Of a DNA stretch of 64,000 nucleotides, positions 7,856-16,682 are shown piece by piece; position 1 is the stretch's first letter; each line of letters opens with the position of its first letter. This DNA comes from Bog-473 sp963821755 (GTDB lineage Bacteria > Actinomycetota > Acidimicrobiia > Acidimicrobiales > RAAP-2), in NCBI GenBank assembly GCA_963821755.1, contig CAWGEX010000002.1:248001-312000 (forward strand), given 5' to 3'. The translations under genes were made by a program, and so were the position numbers. The notes under the pieces were generated by a model. That model was not told the origin of the DNA and did no database searches. It was given only the letters and a program-made list of their open reading frames with translations.

Positions 7856-8309
7856 ATGATTTCGCCAGACATTGATGCCGATGCGGCAATTGTTCATGCC
7901 GCGGAAGAATCGGCAATGGAGCTCTTTGTCGGATACGGAGGGCCGAGAGATCCCCACGGGCCGCCACTGTTGCGCTCGGAATTGGATGCCTTCGCGCGTG
8001 AAACGCTCAACGCTGCGTACCGGTCCAAAGTTCGGCCCCCCACATTTTCGATGGATACACCCCCTGACATTCATTGGAACTGGCGCGCACCGGGGAGGGA
8101 ATTGGCTAGTTCACCTCAATCCAAGCCAGCTTTCTCGCTGGACCGTGCTGCATGAAATGGCCCACTGGCTCGTCCCCTTCGACGGACACGGCGAGATATT
8201 CCGGACGGTTCATTGCCGCCTTGTAGGCGCCGCATTGGGTGGCTTCGCCGGGGAGCACCTTGAACGGAAGTATGCGAAGTTCGGCCTACAGGTCGAGGAG
8301 TCCCGATGA
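7856..8309 (+). CDS. HExxH putative metallohydrolase (TIGR04338-like), frameshifted
   Basis: Two frames join at a run of six C near 8036-8041. The first begins MISPDIDADAAIVHAAE and runs to 'NAAYRSKVRPP'. The second continues 'HFRWIHPLTFIGTGAHRGG' and contains the zinc motif 'TVLHEMAHWL' followed by 'GHGEIFRTVHCRLVG', then stops at 8309. Removing one C restores a single protein of about 150 residues. The size, the position of HExxH and the downstream 'HG-x-xF' resemble the actinobacterial TIGR04338 putative metallohydrolases; the assignment is from memory. The whole-gene length is one base over a multiple of three. Whether the break is real or a homopolymer error cannot be told here. Confidence 0.65.
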
Positions 8310-8511
8310 TGATCACCGTAAGCCTCTCGGTGGCCGGCTCGGTGGCGTGTGGATGAATTCGAATTGGAGGGGTTGCCACAAGGCTGCTTCCGCCGCGGTC
8401 TCATGTGCCCGTGGTCCATCGAACTGGGCGACAGTCGCCGCTGCTATACCTCAGCCCCCGTACGGAATGTCGATAGGACCCAGTGGTCGCACCTGAGATC
8501 GCCTCGGAGTC

Positions 8512-8540
8512 TTGACAAGTGGGCCACACACCGTTGTGAT
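8512..8540 (+). promoter_or_regulatory. Sigma70-like promoter for the GT87-like gene
   Basis: TTGACA at 8512-8517 is followed after exactly 17 bp by TGTGAT at 8535-8540. Transcription would begin near 8547, which argues for the ATG at 8557 as start codon rather than the in-frame upstream TTG or ATG that overlap the promoter. Confidence 0.5.
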
Positions 8541-8556
8541 GGGGCAAAAGCAAAGG

Positions 8557-10332
8557 ATGATCGCCATACAGCCGGAGCCTGGAAGCTCGACTACATCGCA
8601 AAGTCCCACCGGCGACCTCTCTCCGACGGTGCGCTCCGTTGACTCCATAGCGGGAGTCCAGCTCGTCAGATCGAGCGACACCACCGAGCGCTGCGCCTGG
8701 AGCCTGGTGTGGCTTGGAGTGATCATCGGCGGTCTCAACATCTGGGGTTCATGGTCATCGTGGCCTCTGGGCGGCATCGTCGCTCCCCTGGTCTTGCTGG
8801 CAGGCATCGGCGGGTTGGCAGCGTCATGGGTCGTGCGGTGCCCCCGCTCGCGGACCATGCAGCTTCTTGGTCTGGGGTCGGTGATCATCGCCACGGGAAT
8901 CCCCCAGGCCGTCAACGTCCACCTTCGTCAGTACTACAGCACGGACTCCGCTGCGTTCAATCAGGTCGCCGCTCGTCTCCTGTTGCACGGACATAACCCA
9001 TACACAACGACGATGGCATCGGCAGCCCGACTACTGCAGGTGCCGGCTCACAACTGGACGTACACCGTGAACGGTGGACACGTGACCAGCCTGTCGTATC
9101 CGGCTGGCTCGTTCCTGCTCCAGGTCCCGGCAATGGCCCTTGGCTTCCATCACGAGATTGTCGACTGGATGGATCTCTATGCCTGGCTCATCACCGGTGT
9201 GCTCCTCTTCGTACTGATTCCGGCGTCGGTGCGATGGCTGGCGGCGTTGCTCATATTGACGCCCGTATTCGTGCAGATGTTCAGCGCGGGTGGCACCGAC
9301 GCCGCCTTTGTTCCGTTCCTGGTTCTCGCCGTGTGGCGTTGGGACCGGTTCTATCTCGGTCGAAGCGCGGGCGTGGCGAGATGGATCGGTCCGATCGCCC
9401 TCGGTTTCGCTTGTTCCATCAAACAGACACCGTGGTTCTGCCTCCCGTTCCTGGTCGTCGGGCTGTTCATCGAGGCGCGCAACACTGGTCGCCGTCCGGT
9501 GCAGCTGGTGATGCGTTATCTAGCCATCGTTGTGGCCGTATTCGTTGTCGTGAACATTCCGTTCATCGTGTGGCAACCGACGGCATGGGCGCGGGGAACA
9601 TTTCTGCCCTTCACCGATCCGCTCGTCGCCGATGGACAGGGCTTGGTCACTTTGGTCCTGCACGGGGTCGCACGCGGGGCTTCGCTCCCGATGCTCACCT
9701 TTGCCGGCGTCTTGGTCTTCATCGCGCTGATGGCCTCGTTCGTCGTCTGGTACCCCCAGATGAAGCGGATCTGGATGATTCTCCTACCGCTGACATTGTT
9801 CGTGGCCACGCGGAGTTTGTCGAGCTATCTCCTCGACCTGTACCCGGCGGCCATCGTGGCTGCCTTAAGCGTTGCACCCGGCGTGCGGCCGGCCATCGCC
9901 CGGACCTCCAAACGGTTCAGGATGCTCCTCGGACTGGCCGCACTTGCTCCGGCGATGGCGGCCGTCGTGGTCTCGGCCGTCGCCTTCCTGTCACCGCCAC
10001 TGGTCCTCGCGGTTCGTTCGGTCACCACCTCGCACGCTGCCACCTCGCTCGACTCGGTGACGGTGGCTGTGGGCAACTCGACCGGTCACACGGTGACCCC
10101 GCACTTTATGGTCACGGTTGGCAGTGGCCACCCCGACGGCTTTTGGTTCTTGGCACACCGTCGCCAAGTGGTGCTTCGCCCCCATACGTCCGCCATTGTG
10201 ACGCTCTATCCCACGTTGTACACCGGTGCACCAGCGCATGGTTCTTACTGGCTGGTCGAGGCCTACACATCGTCCCCAGAGGGGCTGAGTACCTCCAACA
10301 TCCAGCTTTGGCGACTCGGAAAGGCGAAATAG
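8557..10332 (+). CDS. Polytopic membrane protein, GT87/DUF2029-like glycosyltransferase candidate
   Basis: The protein of about 591 residues has an N-terminal cytoplasmic tail of some 40 residues, about 12 hydrophobic helices, and a beta-rich C-terminal domain of some 110 residues ('SLDSVTVAVGNSTGHTV' ... 'WLVEAYTSSPEGLS') that should lie outside. The loop after the early helices reads 'YYSTDSAAFNQVAARLLLHG' then 'HNPYT', which is the pattern of actinobacterial GT-C mannosyltransferase-like proteins (polyprenyl-phosphate donors, acidic residue in the first outer loop). Its role would be in glycan or lipoglycan assembly at the membrane; the substrate is unknown. It stands alone with its own promoter. 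Confidence 0.8.
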   Translation: MIAIQPEPGSSTTSQSPTGDLSPTVRSVDSIAGVQLVRSSDTTERCAWSLVWLGVIIGGLNIWGSWSSWPLGGIVAPLVLLAGIGGLAASWVVRCPRSRTMQLLGLGSVIIATGIPQAVNVHLRQYYSTDSAAFNQVAARLLLHGHNPYTTTMASAARLLQVPAHNWTYTVNGGHVTSLSYPAGSFLLQVPAMALGFHHEIVDWMDLYAWLITGVLLFVLIPASVRWLAALLILTPVFVQMFSAGGTDAAFVPFLVLAVWRWDRFYLGRSAGVARWIGPIALGFACSIKQTPWFCLPFLVVGLFIEARNTGRRPVQLVMRYLAIVVAVFVVVNIPFIVWQPTAWARGTFLPFTDPLVADGQGLVTLVLHGVARGASLPMLTFAGVLVFIALMASFVVWYPQMKRIWMILLPLTLFVATRSLSSYLLDLYPAAIVAALSVAPGVRPAIARTSKRFRMLLGLAALAPAMAAVVVSAVAFLSPPLVLAVRSVTTSHAATSLDSVTVAVGNSTGHTVTPHFMVTVGSGHPDGFWFLAHRRQVVLRPHTSAIVTLYPTLYTGAPAHGSYWLVEAYTSSPEGLSTSNIQLWRLGKAK

Positions 10333-10444
10333 GTCACTGCGAAGCCCGTGGAGTCCGAGCCGATCGAGGCGCTGATCAGAAGCCGCAGTACCCTCGGATC
10401 AAAGATCCCGGCGAGCGTCCGCAGCTCCACGACGGGGCTCCCGG

Positions 10445-10726
10445 TTACCGCAGGACATTCAGCTTGTTCTCCGAGTCGTCGACGAAGTAGAGGGCGCTGC
10501 CATCCTTGGAGAGAGCCAGGCCGAACAGCGCCCCGCCTCCGCCCGGACTGATTGTCTTCTCCCCGACCTGGGACCCTGACGGGCTGACCTCGACCAGGTT
10601 GCCGTCACCTCCGTTGACCGCAAGCAGGTCCCCATTGGGCGTCGTGGCGAGACCAAGGGGCGCGTTCAGATTCCCACCGGTCGAGACCGGTTCGCCCTGG
10701 TACCCGTGTCGCCAGCGTAGGCCCAA
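10445..10726 (-). pseudogene. C-terminal fragment of an NHL/beta-propeller protein
   Basis: The last 70 residues contain two propeller blades: 'LNAPLGLATTPNGDLLAVN' followed by 'GGDGNLVEVSPSG', and 'ALFGLALSKDGSALYFVDD' followed by 'SENKLNVLR' and a stop. NHL and SMP-30-like propellers need five to seven blades, so this is the 3' remnant of a larger gene. No further blade is found in any frame upstream. A small free-standing protein is unlikely. Confidence 0.6.
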
Positions 10727-10980
10727 AACGGACGCGGCCTACCTCCGGGACCGGCGAAACCCTGGCCCTTGAGTCGGGGAGAGCCGGGGAAGAGTGGCGC
10801 GCAAAACCCACAGGCGTCATCGAATGAACGTACCGAAATCCCGAGCGCAAGGGGATTCGTGGGCGTGGCGATTGCCAAGCGCGTAACGGATCCCATTGAC
10901 ACCGGGACCGCAATTCCCGATAACGCTCGCCAGGAAGCTACTCACCAATAAGCGACGCAATTCGACGCGCCGCGAGGCAA

Positions 10981-11048
10981 CGCAACCCAATGGCAACGCA
11001 CCGCAACGCAATGGCAACGCGCTGTGACACGCGCAACGCGATGGCAAC
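10981..11048. repeat. Three copies of a 17-bp repeat
   Basis: The unit CGCAACGCAATGGCAAC occurs at 10981-10997 (one mismatch), 11002-11018 (perfect) and 11032-11048 (one mismatch), with spacings of 21 and 30 bp. The rest of the roughly 400-bp gap (10727-11125) holds no gene. The repeats lie 78 bp before the start of the next plus-strand gene, so they may be iterons for a regulator or simply decayed satellite sequence. Confidence 0.65.
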
Positions 11049-11125
11049 CCCGATACGTCCTGATTGCGACTGCCGGTTTCTATGTTCGACATCTGACGCC
11101 GAATAGATCACAAGGAGAAACCGAT

Positions 11126-11395
11126 ATGCGTGCAAGCGGGAAGCTCGTTAGCTTGGTCTCACTGAGTGAAGGTAAGGCGGGCGCCTACTTCCGGATAACG
11201 ACAAGTACGAACTGTGTACCTCACCGGTCTCAGCATTCATTTTCTTTCTCTTTCTACGCCGTCGTGCGGGCACAAGATCAAAACATCGAGCGGACTCTGA
11301 GCGATCTCGTCGCCAAGAAGCTGCAGGGCGCTGAAGTGGACACTCGGTGTCGACATTGGAAGCCCAACGCGGAGTGCCTCGAGGCGGCTGCCTGA
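11126..11395 (+). CDS. Hypothetical protein (89 aa)
   Basis: The ATG at 11126 is preceded by AAGGAG at a good distance, one of the clearest ribosome binding sites in this part of the window. The product starts MRASGKLVSLVSLSEGKAG, has a Ser/Phe-rich centre ('HSFSFSFYAVV') and ends 'NAECLEAAA', with three Cys in total. No known family is recognised. It is isolated, with repeats upstream and a SnoaL relic downstream on the other strand. Confidence rests mainly on the ribosome binding site. Confidence 0.5.
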   Translation: MRASGKLVSLVSLSEGKAGAYFRITTSTNCVPHRSQHSFSFSFYAVVRAQDQNIERTLSDLVAKKLQGAEVDTRCRHWKPNAECLEAAA

Positions 11396-11577
11396 GTGCA
11401 GATCGTCCAGGAACGCAGAGGTGGCCCGGTAGCGAAGCAATTCGCAGTTCATCCAAAAGGTGAGCCCGGTCCTGTCCCTTTCCCGATTTCCTCCGCTGCC
11501 TCTGGGTGCGCCATTTACTTGAGCTCGTCCGGGTCATAAGTCCGGCGTCGAGCCATCGTTGTTCTCCCAGTGTCCAG

Positions 11578-11738
11578 CTACTCGTCAGGATTCTCGACGA
11601 ACGCAGAGAGCCGTGTGATCTTGTCTCCGTCGAGGACGACGACATCCATTCCGGTGACGGCCTCCGAATCTCGGGCGCTCCGAAGGCCCACGTTGCCCGG
11701 ATCACATCGCCGATCATGGTCGTCGCTGCGGTGAGGGC
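11578..11738 (-). pseudogene. C-terminal relic of a SnoaL/NTF2-like protein
   Basis: One frame reads 'TMIGDVIRATWAFGAPE', and the next, after a frame change near 11675, reads 'DSEAVTGMDVVVLDGDKI' and then 'TRLSAFVENPDE' to a stop at 11578. This order (WxFG, then G-D-V-V-V-L-D-G-D-K-I) is the last beta-sheet of SnoaL-like nuclear transport factor 2 family proteins. The N-terminal helices are not found upstream in any frame, so the gene is both truncated and frameshifted. Confidence 0.6.
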
Positions 11739-11899
11739 GAGTCACTGAAGCCTTCCGGTGCCTCGTGTCCGCCGAAGTCACCTTCCACATCTTGGAGGCG
11801 TGCATCGGGATCATCGGGCCGGGTGCGGGAGAGGGAAATGCCGGGCGATGCGTCCGCACTCGTCGAGGAGCCTTGACGTGGTGTCTGTCACACCGTGAA

Positions 11900-12286
11900 T
11901 CACGGCGCAGTACGAGATATCCGATGACCTGCCTCGTCCGCGATCGAAGGAACGATGACGGGCTTCGCCAGCAGCAGTGGCGCCAAGGCGGTGACTTGAA
12001 GAAGCTTCTGTATTCGTGCAGATGGCCGAAGTAAGAGAAACGAGCCACCCATGTGCTCCAGGTGCTTCTTGGCGACAACGAACACGGAGAGGCCCACCGA
12101 GTCGATGAAGCGCAGGGCGGAGAGGTCGACTGAGATATGGATCAATCCCTGTGACGCGAATTCCGCCAGCTGCTCTCGCAAGGCTGGCGCGGTCGCCACG
12201 TCCAACTCGCCGCTGAGCAGCACCAGGGCTTCGCCGTCGGAGTGGACAAAGTCAACTCCGAATTCACCACCTGAGAATGACTCCAT
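11900..12286 (-). CDS. STAS-domain protein (anti-anti-sigma factor-like)
   Basis: The 128-residue product is a single STAS domain: 'VLLSGELDVATAPALREQL' (beta strand and first helix), 'HISVDLSALRFIDSVGLSVF' (with Ser63 at the phosphorylation site used by SpoIIAA/RsbV proteins), and a C-terminal part 'FLLLRPSARIQKLLQVTAL'. Such proteins are phosphorylated by anti-sigma kinases and release sigma factors in partner-switching pathways. No kinase or sigma gene is nearby, so the partner is unknown. The start at 12286 (MESFSGGEF) gives a normal domain border; the frame is open further upstream but is not domain-like there. Confidence 0.8.
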   Translation of the reverse strand: MESFSGGEFGVDFVHSDGEALVLLSGELDVATAPALREQLAEFASQGLIHISVDLSALRFIDSVGLSVFVVAKKHLEHMGGSFLLLRPSARIQKLLQVTALAPLLLAKPVIVPSIADEAGHRISRTAP

Positions 12287-12671
12287 CTCTGCGTTCGCAA
12301 TCAAGCCCCAAAGCCAAGGTTGGCGGAAGCTGTAGCGGTTCGGCGCAGCAAAGGTCCGAGCGAAGGCGGGATGCTCGGCTACCACGAGCGTAGCGCGCTC
12401 TGTCAATCCTCTTGATCCTCGGCGACAGGTACTGAGAGATCGCATCGACACCCGGTGACGTCCAGAAGCGAAAGGGGGTGCGACATGGCCCTGGGCAGCG
12501 CCAAGCAGCGCGGGATTGTCGGCGCTCGGCCCGAACGCGCTGGCGGGCACCTCAGCTCGCATGAGGATTGGTGGGCTGAATTCCCACGGTGCGCTCTCGT
12601 TCTGGGTGGCGTGGCTGGCCACGACCCAAGCCCGAACCGGCCCTACCGCGCTGCACGTGGCGCAAACGCCG
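12287..12671. other. Intergenic stretch between STAS and permease genes
   Basis: About 520 bp separate the STAS start from the permease stop (12806). Apart from the hairpin at 12672-12695 no gene or motif is convincing; open frames on the plus strand here are GC-driven continuations of antisense frames. Confidence 0.4.
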
Positions 12672-12695
12672 ACGGGGGTCCCGAAGGACCCCCGT
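12672..12695 (-). terminator. UUCG-tetraloop hairpin downstream of the permease gene
   Basis: On the minus strand the sequence is ACGGGGGTCC-TTCG-GGACCCCCGT, a perfect 10-bp GC-rich stem closed by a C(UUCG)G tetraloop. It lies 110 bp after the stop of the permease gene that is read in this direction. The U-tract is weak, so it may act as a 3' end stabiliser or as a terminator. Confidence 0.65.
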
Positions 12696-12805
12696 GGCGC
12701 CGCCCCGCTCCTCAACCGGGCCGGTACTGGACACCGACGCCGGACGATGGAGCGGCCCCTCCCCCGGCCAGGATTGTCCGGCGCAGGTGTCCCGGCGGCG
12801 TCCCC

Positions 12806-14008
12806 TCACCCCGCCAGGGCGAGCACACCCACCGCGGCGAACATCGAGAGCGGAACAGCGATGGCACCGAGGCCGCTTGCTTTGGCAATCGATGGCCTTG
12901 CGCCCGAACGACGCGCCGCCTTCAGCCACAGGAACCAAGCCAGCGAACCCGTCACGAACAAGTTGGGGCCAAGATTGAGGCCGATCAAGAGGGCGAAGGG
13001 GTGAGCGGGTGTGCGAGCAGACAGCAGCGATGCCGCCGGAAGGTTGTTCACCAGGACCGAGCTGACCGCGGCGACGATAGTCGTGCCCCAGAGGTCGAGA
13101 TGCGAGAGCAGCGTCGCCGGTCCCGACCACACCCGGCCCAAGGTCCCGAGGGCCACGGCCACGCCGAACAAGCCGACGAGAATCGGGACACCCAGCACTC
13201 CGATGACCTGCCGCGGGCGTTCCTGACCCCTCGCCAGTCGGACGCCCACGGCAACCGCGCCGACGCACGCCACCGGAAGGGCCGGCGACTGCAGGGTGAC
13301 CACGAGCATGGTCGCCACCACCACCGCAAAGAGGCCCAGCCCGAGGACCGGCCGTTCGGGTGCACCCGGTGCAGTCAGGCCCGGCCGCAGGGAACGATGC
13401 TCCACACACCCGACCACCACGGCGGTCACGACCAGAGCCGCCAATGCCGGTGCCCACATGTGGGCCAAGAACTGAGAGCCACTCAGGTGGAAGTGACCGA
13501 TGACGATCAGGTTGGTCAGGTTCGAACCGGGCAGGAACAACGACCCGGCATTGGACAAGAGCAGGCACCCGTAGAGGAGCGGCGCCTCGCCTCCGCCCCT
13601 GCTTCGGGCCGTGTAGACGAGCACCGGAGTCAGGAAGGCCACCGAGGTATCGAGGTTCAGGACGGCAGTAACGACGGCCACCATGACGCTGGCGCCCACG
13701 AAGAGGACGATGCCGTTGCTGGCCGTCCGGGCCAACGTGTGACCGGCGGCGGCAAAGAGGCCGTCATCGTTGGCCACCATGCCGATGAGAAGCAAGCCCG
13801 TGACGAGGACGAACGGTGACCAGTCCTGAGATGCCGCCGCCCTGGCGTCCGATGGTTGCAAGGCGAACGCGACCACCAGCCCGATGACCCCGAGACAGGC
13901 AAGCAGCCAACCGATGCGGCTGGATTTGGAGTCGGGCGCCTCAAAGGGTCCGTCACCTGGGCGTGGCTGCCCGGCCGTCGTCGGTCGTCCGATCACGATC
14001 ACCACCAT
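12806..14008 (-). CDS. ArsB/NhaD/SLC13-type ion transporter superfamily permease
   Basis: The 400-residue protein has 10-12 hydrophobic segments. Two duplicated re-entrant signature regions are visible: 'NLDTSVAFLTPVLVYTA' with 'SNAGSLFLPGSNLTNLIV' in the first half, and 'SSVLVNNLPAASLLSA' with 'LNLGPNLFVTGSLAWFLWL' in the second. These match the ion transporter superfamily (ArsB, NhaD, DASS). Arsenite, anion or sodium/proton exchange are all possible; no ars genes are adjacent. The ATG at 14008 gives a 30-residue polar N-terminus. A hairpin terminator candidate follows at 12672-12695. Confidence 0.85.
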   Translation of the reverse strand: MVVIVIGRPTTAGQPRPGDGPFEAPDSKSSRIGWLLACLGVIGLVVAFALQPSDARAAASQDWSPFVLVTGLLLIGMVANDDGLFAAAGHTLARTASNGIVLFVGASVMVAVVTAVLNLDTSVAFLTPVLVYTARSRGGGEAPLLYGCLLLSNAGSLFLPGSNLTNLIVIGHFHLSGSQFLAHMWAPALAALVVTAVVVGCVEHRSLRPGLTAPGAPERPVLGLGLFAVVVATMLVVTLQSPALPVACVGAVAVGVRLARGQERPRQVIGVLGVPILVGLFGVAVALGTLGRVWSGPATLLSHLDLWGTTIVAAVSSVLVNNLPAASLLSARTPAHPFALLIGLNLGPNLFVTGSLAWFLWLKAARRSGARPSIAKASGLGAIAVPLSMFAAVGVLALAG

Positions 14009-14581
14009 GCCCGAAACCGTGCGAACGACTCAGCGTGTGGCTAAAACGGCCCGACCTCTATCGGGGACGGCGAGGGCGAGCGACCGGATTCTCCGCTCCC
14101 CTGATATCGACGGAGCTGGCGCCCGAACGGCCGGCATTCAGGTTCTCCCAGGCAGTCTTACCCCATCGGCCTGCAGTTCTAGGAGCAGGTAGGCATCCGG
14201 ATGCACCTCAAGCCGCTCGCTTCCACGGGAACTGGACGCCAACAATGACGGAGAATGGTGACGGTCGGCTTGCCGCAATTGCAATCGACCTGTAACCAAT
14301 TTCTGCGGGGTCCCTTAGGTGGACCCGTTAGTTTGGAAACAGGCGTCAGGACGCCCCATCCTGCGTCATCGTCCCGCCCGGGTCGGTGGGCTCCCAACAG
14401 GTCCCCCCTGATACCCACAGACCCGGAGCGGGGCACTAATTAAGCACTCGTCGGCCTGTGCGTGGCTTCAGGTTTAGGCCAATTTTATGTGGGGTCGTCG
14501 CACCCGACGATGTTGAGGCATTCGATTGGGCCGGTGCGTTCCGGCCATCCTCAGCTGCTGAACGGCAGTAGCGTCGGCTCC
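14009..14581. other. 573-bp intergenic stretch
   Basis: No credible gene is seen. There is a 6-bp hairpin GGGTCC/GGACCC at 14308-14326 and a short palindrome GGCGTCAGGACGCC soon after. At 14569-14574 TAGCGT stands 7 nt before the ATG at 14582 and fits a leaderless promoter for the next gene. Confidence 0.4.
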
Positions 14582-14767
14582 ATGACCGTTTGCCTCTTTG
14601 AGATCTGCTGTGATGCGCCGGGCTGCCAAGCCGGCATTGGCCACGGCCCCACCCGTCCGGGGATGAAGTTGGAGACACTCGGCGGTGAGATCAAGAAGCT
14701 CCTCGAAGCGCATGCGTGGACATGGGACGGCCAGGGACTCGAGTTCTGCCCGACGCATTCTGGCTGA
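14582..14767 (+). CDS. Small Cys-rich protein (about 61 aa)
   Basis: The protein starts MTVCLFEICCDAPGCQAGI and ends 'GLEFCPTHSG'. The CCDxPGC pair and the C-terminal CPTH suggest a small zinc-binding fold, a pattern seen in short actinobacterial proteins. The start codon at 14582 has TAGCGT 7 nt upstream (leaderless type) and no Shine-Dalgarno. It sits 58 bp before the thioesterase gene on the same strand, but each gene appears to have its own -10 box. Function unknown. Confidence 0.6.
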   Translation: MTVCLFEICCDAPGCQAGIGHGPTRPGMKLETLGGEIKKLLEAHAWTWDGQGLEFCPTHSG

Positions 14768-14825
14768 GGAGTCGTCATTCAGGTTCCGCCGATGCCGTAG
14801 CCGGCCTCCGATACCGTTCGTGGCC

Positions 14826-15470
14826 ATGCCGAACGAGACCACTCCCGAGAATCAACGGTTGAACCAACCGACCATTGACCCCTTCGCCAATGTCATCAAC
14901 GTCCCCGGACGAGGCGGCGAGCCCTACGCCCGTTTCGCCGAGTTGTTCCGCACGCTGCAGGACCAGGTGATCGTCTCGAACCCTCCCGATTCCGCGTGGG
15001 ACGAAGCCGCAGCCCAGGTGCGGACGACCATTGACCTGCTCGAGCCCTGGGCCGCTCCGGAGCGGGAACGGCCGGCCGGTACTCGGATCGACCTCCCGGG
15101 TCGAGGTAATCCCATGTTGATCCCATTCATCTGGGACGAGATCACCAGCGATCACGTCCGTGGTCGCGCCACGTTCCGCCCGTTCCATCTCGGTGGCAAC
15201 GGTGCGGCCCACGGCGGCACTCTGCCCCTGCTCTTTGACGAGGTCCTGGGGCGGGCAGCCAATACAGGCTTCCCCAAGGTGGCCCGAACGGCCTATCTCA
15301 AGGTGAACTACCGCGCTATCGCCCCGCTCGATGTGGAGCTCCAGGTGGACGCCACCGTCGACCGGGTCGAAGGCCGAAAACGCTGGGCCAGCGCCCGCCT
15401 GTACGACGGCGGGACACTGGTGGCGGACGCGGAAGGCCTCTTTGTCGAGCTTCGGCCGGGACAGCCGTAG
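14826..15470 (+). CDS. PaaI-type hotdog-fold thioesterase
   Basis: The 214-residue protein has an N-terminal extension of about 95 residues and then a hotdog domain: 'FRPFHLGGNGAAHGGTLPLL' with the HGG motif on the central helix, 'FDEVLGRAA', and the beta strands 'YLKVNYRAIAPLDVELQV' and 'RWASARLYDGGTLVADAEG'. PaaI-like enzymes hydrolyse acyl- or aryl-CoA thioesters. The start at 14826 is supported by TACCGT 8 nt upstream (leaderless). It is monocistronic and converges on the dehydrogenase gene at 15557. The substrate cannot be deduced; many CoA-ester enzymes occur elsewhere in the window. Confidence 0.85.
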   Translation: MPNETTPENQRLNQPTIDPFANVINVPGRGGEPYARFAELFRTLQDQVIVSNPPDSAWDEAAAQVRTTIDLLEPWAAPERERPAGTRIDLPGRGNPMLIPFIWDEITSDHVRGRATFRPFHLGGNGAAHGGTLPLLFDEVLGRAANTGFPKVARTAYLKVNYRAIAPLDVELQVDATVDRVEGRKRWASARLYDGGTLVADAEGLFVELRPGQP

Positions 15471-15556
15471 CCCGCACGAAATGGCACATCGAGCCGGCCC
15501 TGTGACATCGACCCTGTGGGACCGCTCACCCCCTCCGGCCACACCGGCGCAGGAAC

Positions 15557-16675
15557 TCAGGCCAGCGGACCCGTTGCGAGATCCTCGGCGACCAACCGCC
15601 TGAGCACCTCGTCGACCACCTCCGAGGTTGAAGACTCACCGCCGAGGTCAAACGTTCGAACGCCATCGGCGGCCGCACTCAGGGTGGCGCGGCGGATCGC
15701 CCGGGCCCCTCGACCCATGGCGGGATCCCCATCCGCGGCGGCCTGCTCGAGGACGGCGGCGCAGGCCAGCAGCATCGCCATGGGATTGGCCACGTTCTTG
15801 CCCGCCAACGACGGGGCCGTGCCGTGCGGCGCCTCCGCCATCGCCACCACTGGTCGCAACTCCTCATCGAGGGCCAACAGCACCGACTCTGCTCCGGCGA
15901 TCGAGCCGTAGAGAGCCAGCACGAGATCGGACAGGCAGTCACCGTCCCGGTTCAAGGCCGGCACCACGAGCCCCTGATGTCCCGCCTCCGTCAGGAGGCC
16001 GGCATACGCGGCATCGATGAGCGTGGGTCGGTACATGACACCCGGATGGCGGTCCGCCGCGGCATCCATCTCTTCCTTCAACATGCCCTCGTACGTGGCC
16101 GAGACGGTCCATTTCGGACCGCCATAGACGCAGGCCTCCTGGGCGGCCGCCGTGCGGAACGAGTACTCGGCGACCTGGCGGCAGATTGAGCGATCGATCT
16201 TCTCGGTCCGCCATGCCAACTCGTCGGGTCCTCCCGGAGTCCCCGTTCGATGCTCTTCGGCTCCGTAGGCGTCGCCCACCGCCATCCGCACGACCACGAT
16301 CGGGTGGACAACGGGCGCCAGCGGAGAGACTCCGGGGATGCGTCGACCGGTCCGCACGATCACCGACCCACCGATTCCCTCGCGGAGAATCCGGTTGGGG
16401 CTCCCGATGTCGCCAATCTTCTCCGGGGTGATCGTGGCCGCTTTGAGCCCCAACCCCACCTCGCGCATGGCATCGGCCGCGTCACGCACCACGGCGTTCT
16501 TGGTCTCTCGCCGGTTGCCCAGTGAGAGATCGAACCGAATCAGCTCCAGGTCCACTCCGAGCACCCGGGACTCGAGGACGCGAAGCGCTTGGTCGAGGAG
16601 TTCCTGCCCCGTCTCATCGCCCTCACACACGACGAGACGTGGTCGGTCACCCGTGGGCACCGCCATGGTGGACAT
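15557..16675 (-). CDS. Isocitrate/isopropylmalate dehydrogenase-family protein
   Basis: The 372-residue protein has the fold signatures of beta-decarboxylating dehydrogenases: an N-terminal 'VVCEGDETGQELLDQAL', the substrate loop region 'SVIVRTGRRIPGV', 'NRDGDCLSDLVLALYGSIAG' replacing the common NxxGDILSDxxA motif, and 'EAPHGTAPSLAGKNVANPMA' at the NAD(P)-binding end. Enzymes of this type oxidise and decarboxylate 2-hydroxy acids. Substitutions in the substrate loop make isocitrate versus 3-isopropylmalate versus another substrate uncertain. The ATG at 16675 lies 7 nt after TAGAAT, a leaderless start. It is divergent from a MarR regulator whose operator candidate covers this -10 box, so MarR control is likely. 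Confidence 0.85.
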   Translation of the reverse strand: MSTMAVPTGDRPRLVVCEGDETGQELLDQALRVLESRVLGVDLELIRFDLSLGNRRETKNAVVRDAADAMREVGLGLKAATITPEKIGDIGSPNRILREGIGGSVIVRTGRRIPGVSPLAPVVHPIVVVRMAVGDAYGAEEHRTGTPGGPDELAWRTEKIDRSICRQVAEYSFRTAAAQEACVYGGPKWTVSATYEGMLKEEMDAAADRHPGVMYRPTLIDAAYAGLLTEAGHQGLVVPALNRDGDCLSDLVLALYGSIAGAESVLLALDEELRPVVAMAEAPHGTAPSLAGKNVANPMAMLLACAAVLEQAAADGDPAMGRGARAIRRATLSAAADGVRTFDLGGESSTSEVVDEVLRRLVAEDLATGPLA

Positions 16676-16682
16676 GGATCAC

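Noticed and set aside
9234..10490. 418-codon plus-strand frame overlapping the GT87-like gene
   Set aside because: Alternative frame of a clear membrane protein; Arg/Gly/His-rich and without motif.
10981..11048. CRISPR-like repeats
   Set aside because: Only three 17-bp copies with 4- and 13-bp gaps; no spacer of normal length and no cas gene.
11148..11717. 189-codon minus-strand frame
   Set aside because: Overlaps the gene at 11126-11395, which has a good ribosome binding site; only a short part ('DVIRATWAFG') is protein-like and belongs to the SnoaL relic.
12455..13819. 454-codon plus-strand frame
   Set aside because: Antisense to the ion-transporter permease; rich in Arg, His, Gln and Gly without domain pattern, as expected from GC-rich antisense DNA.
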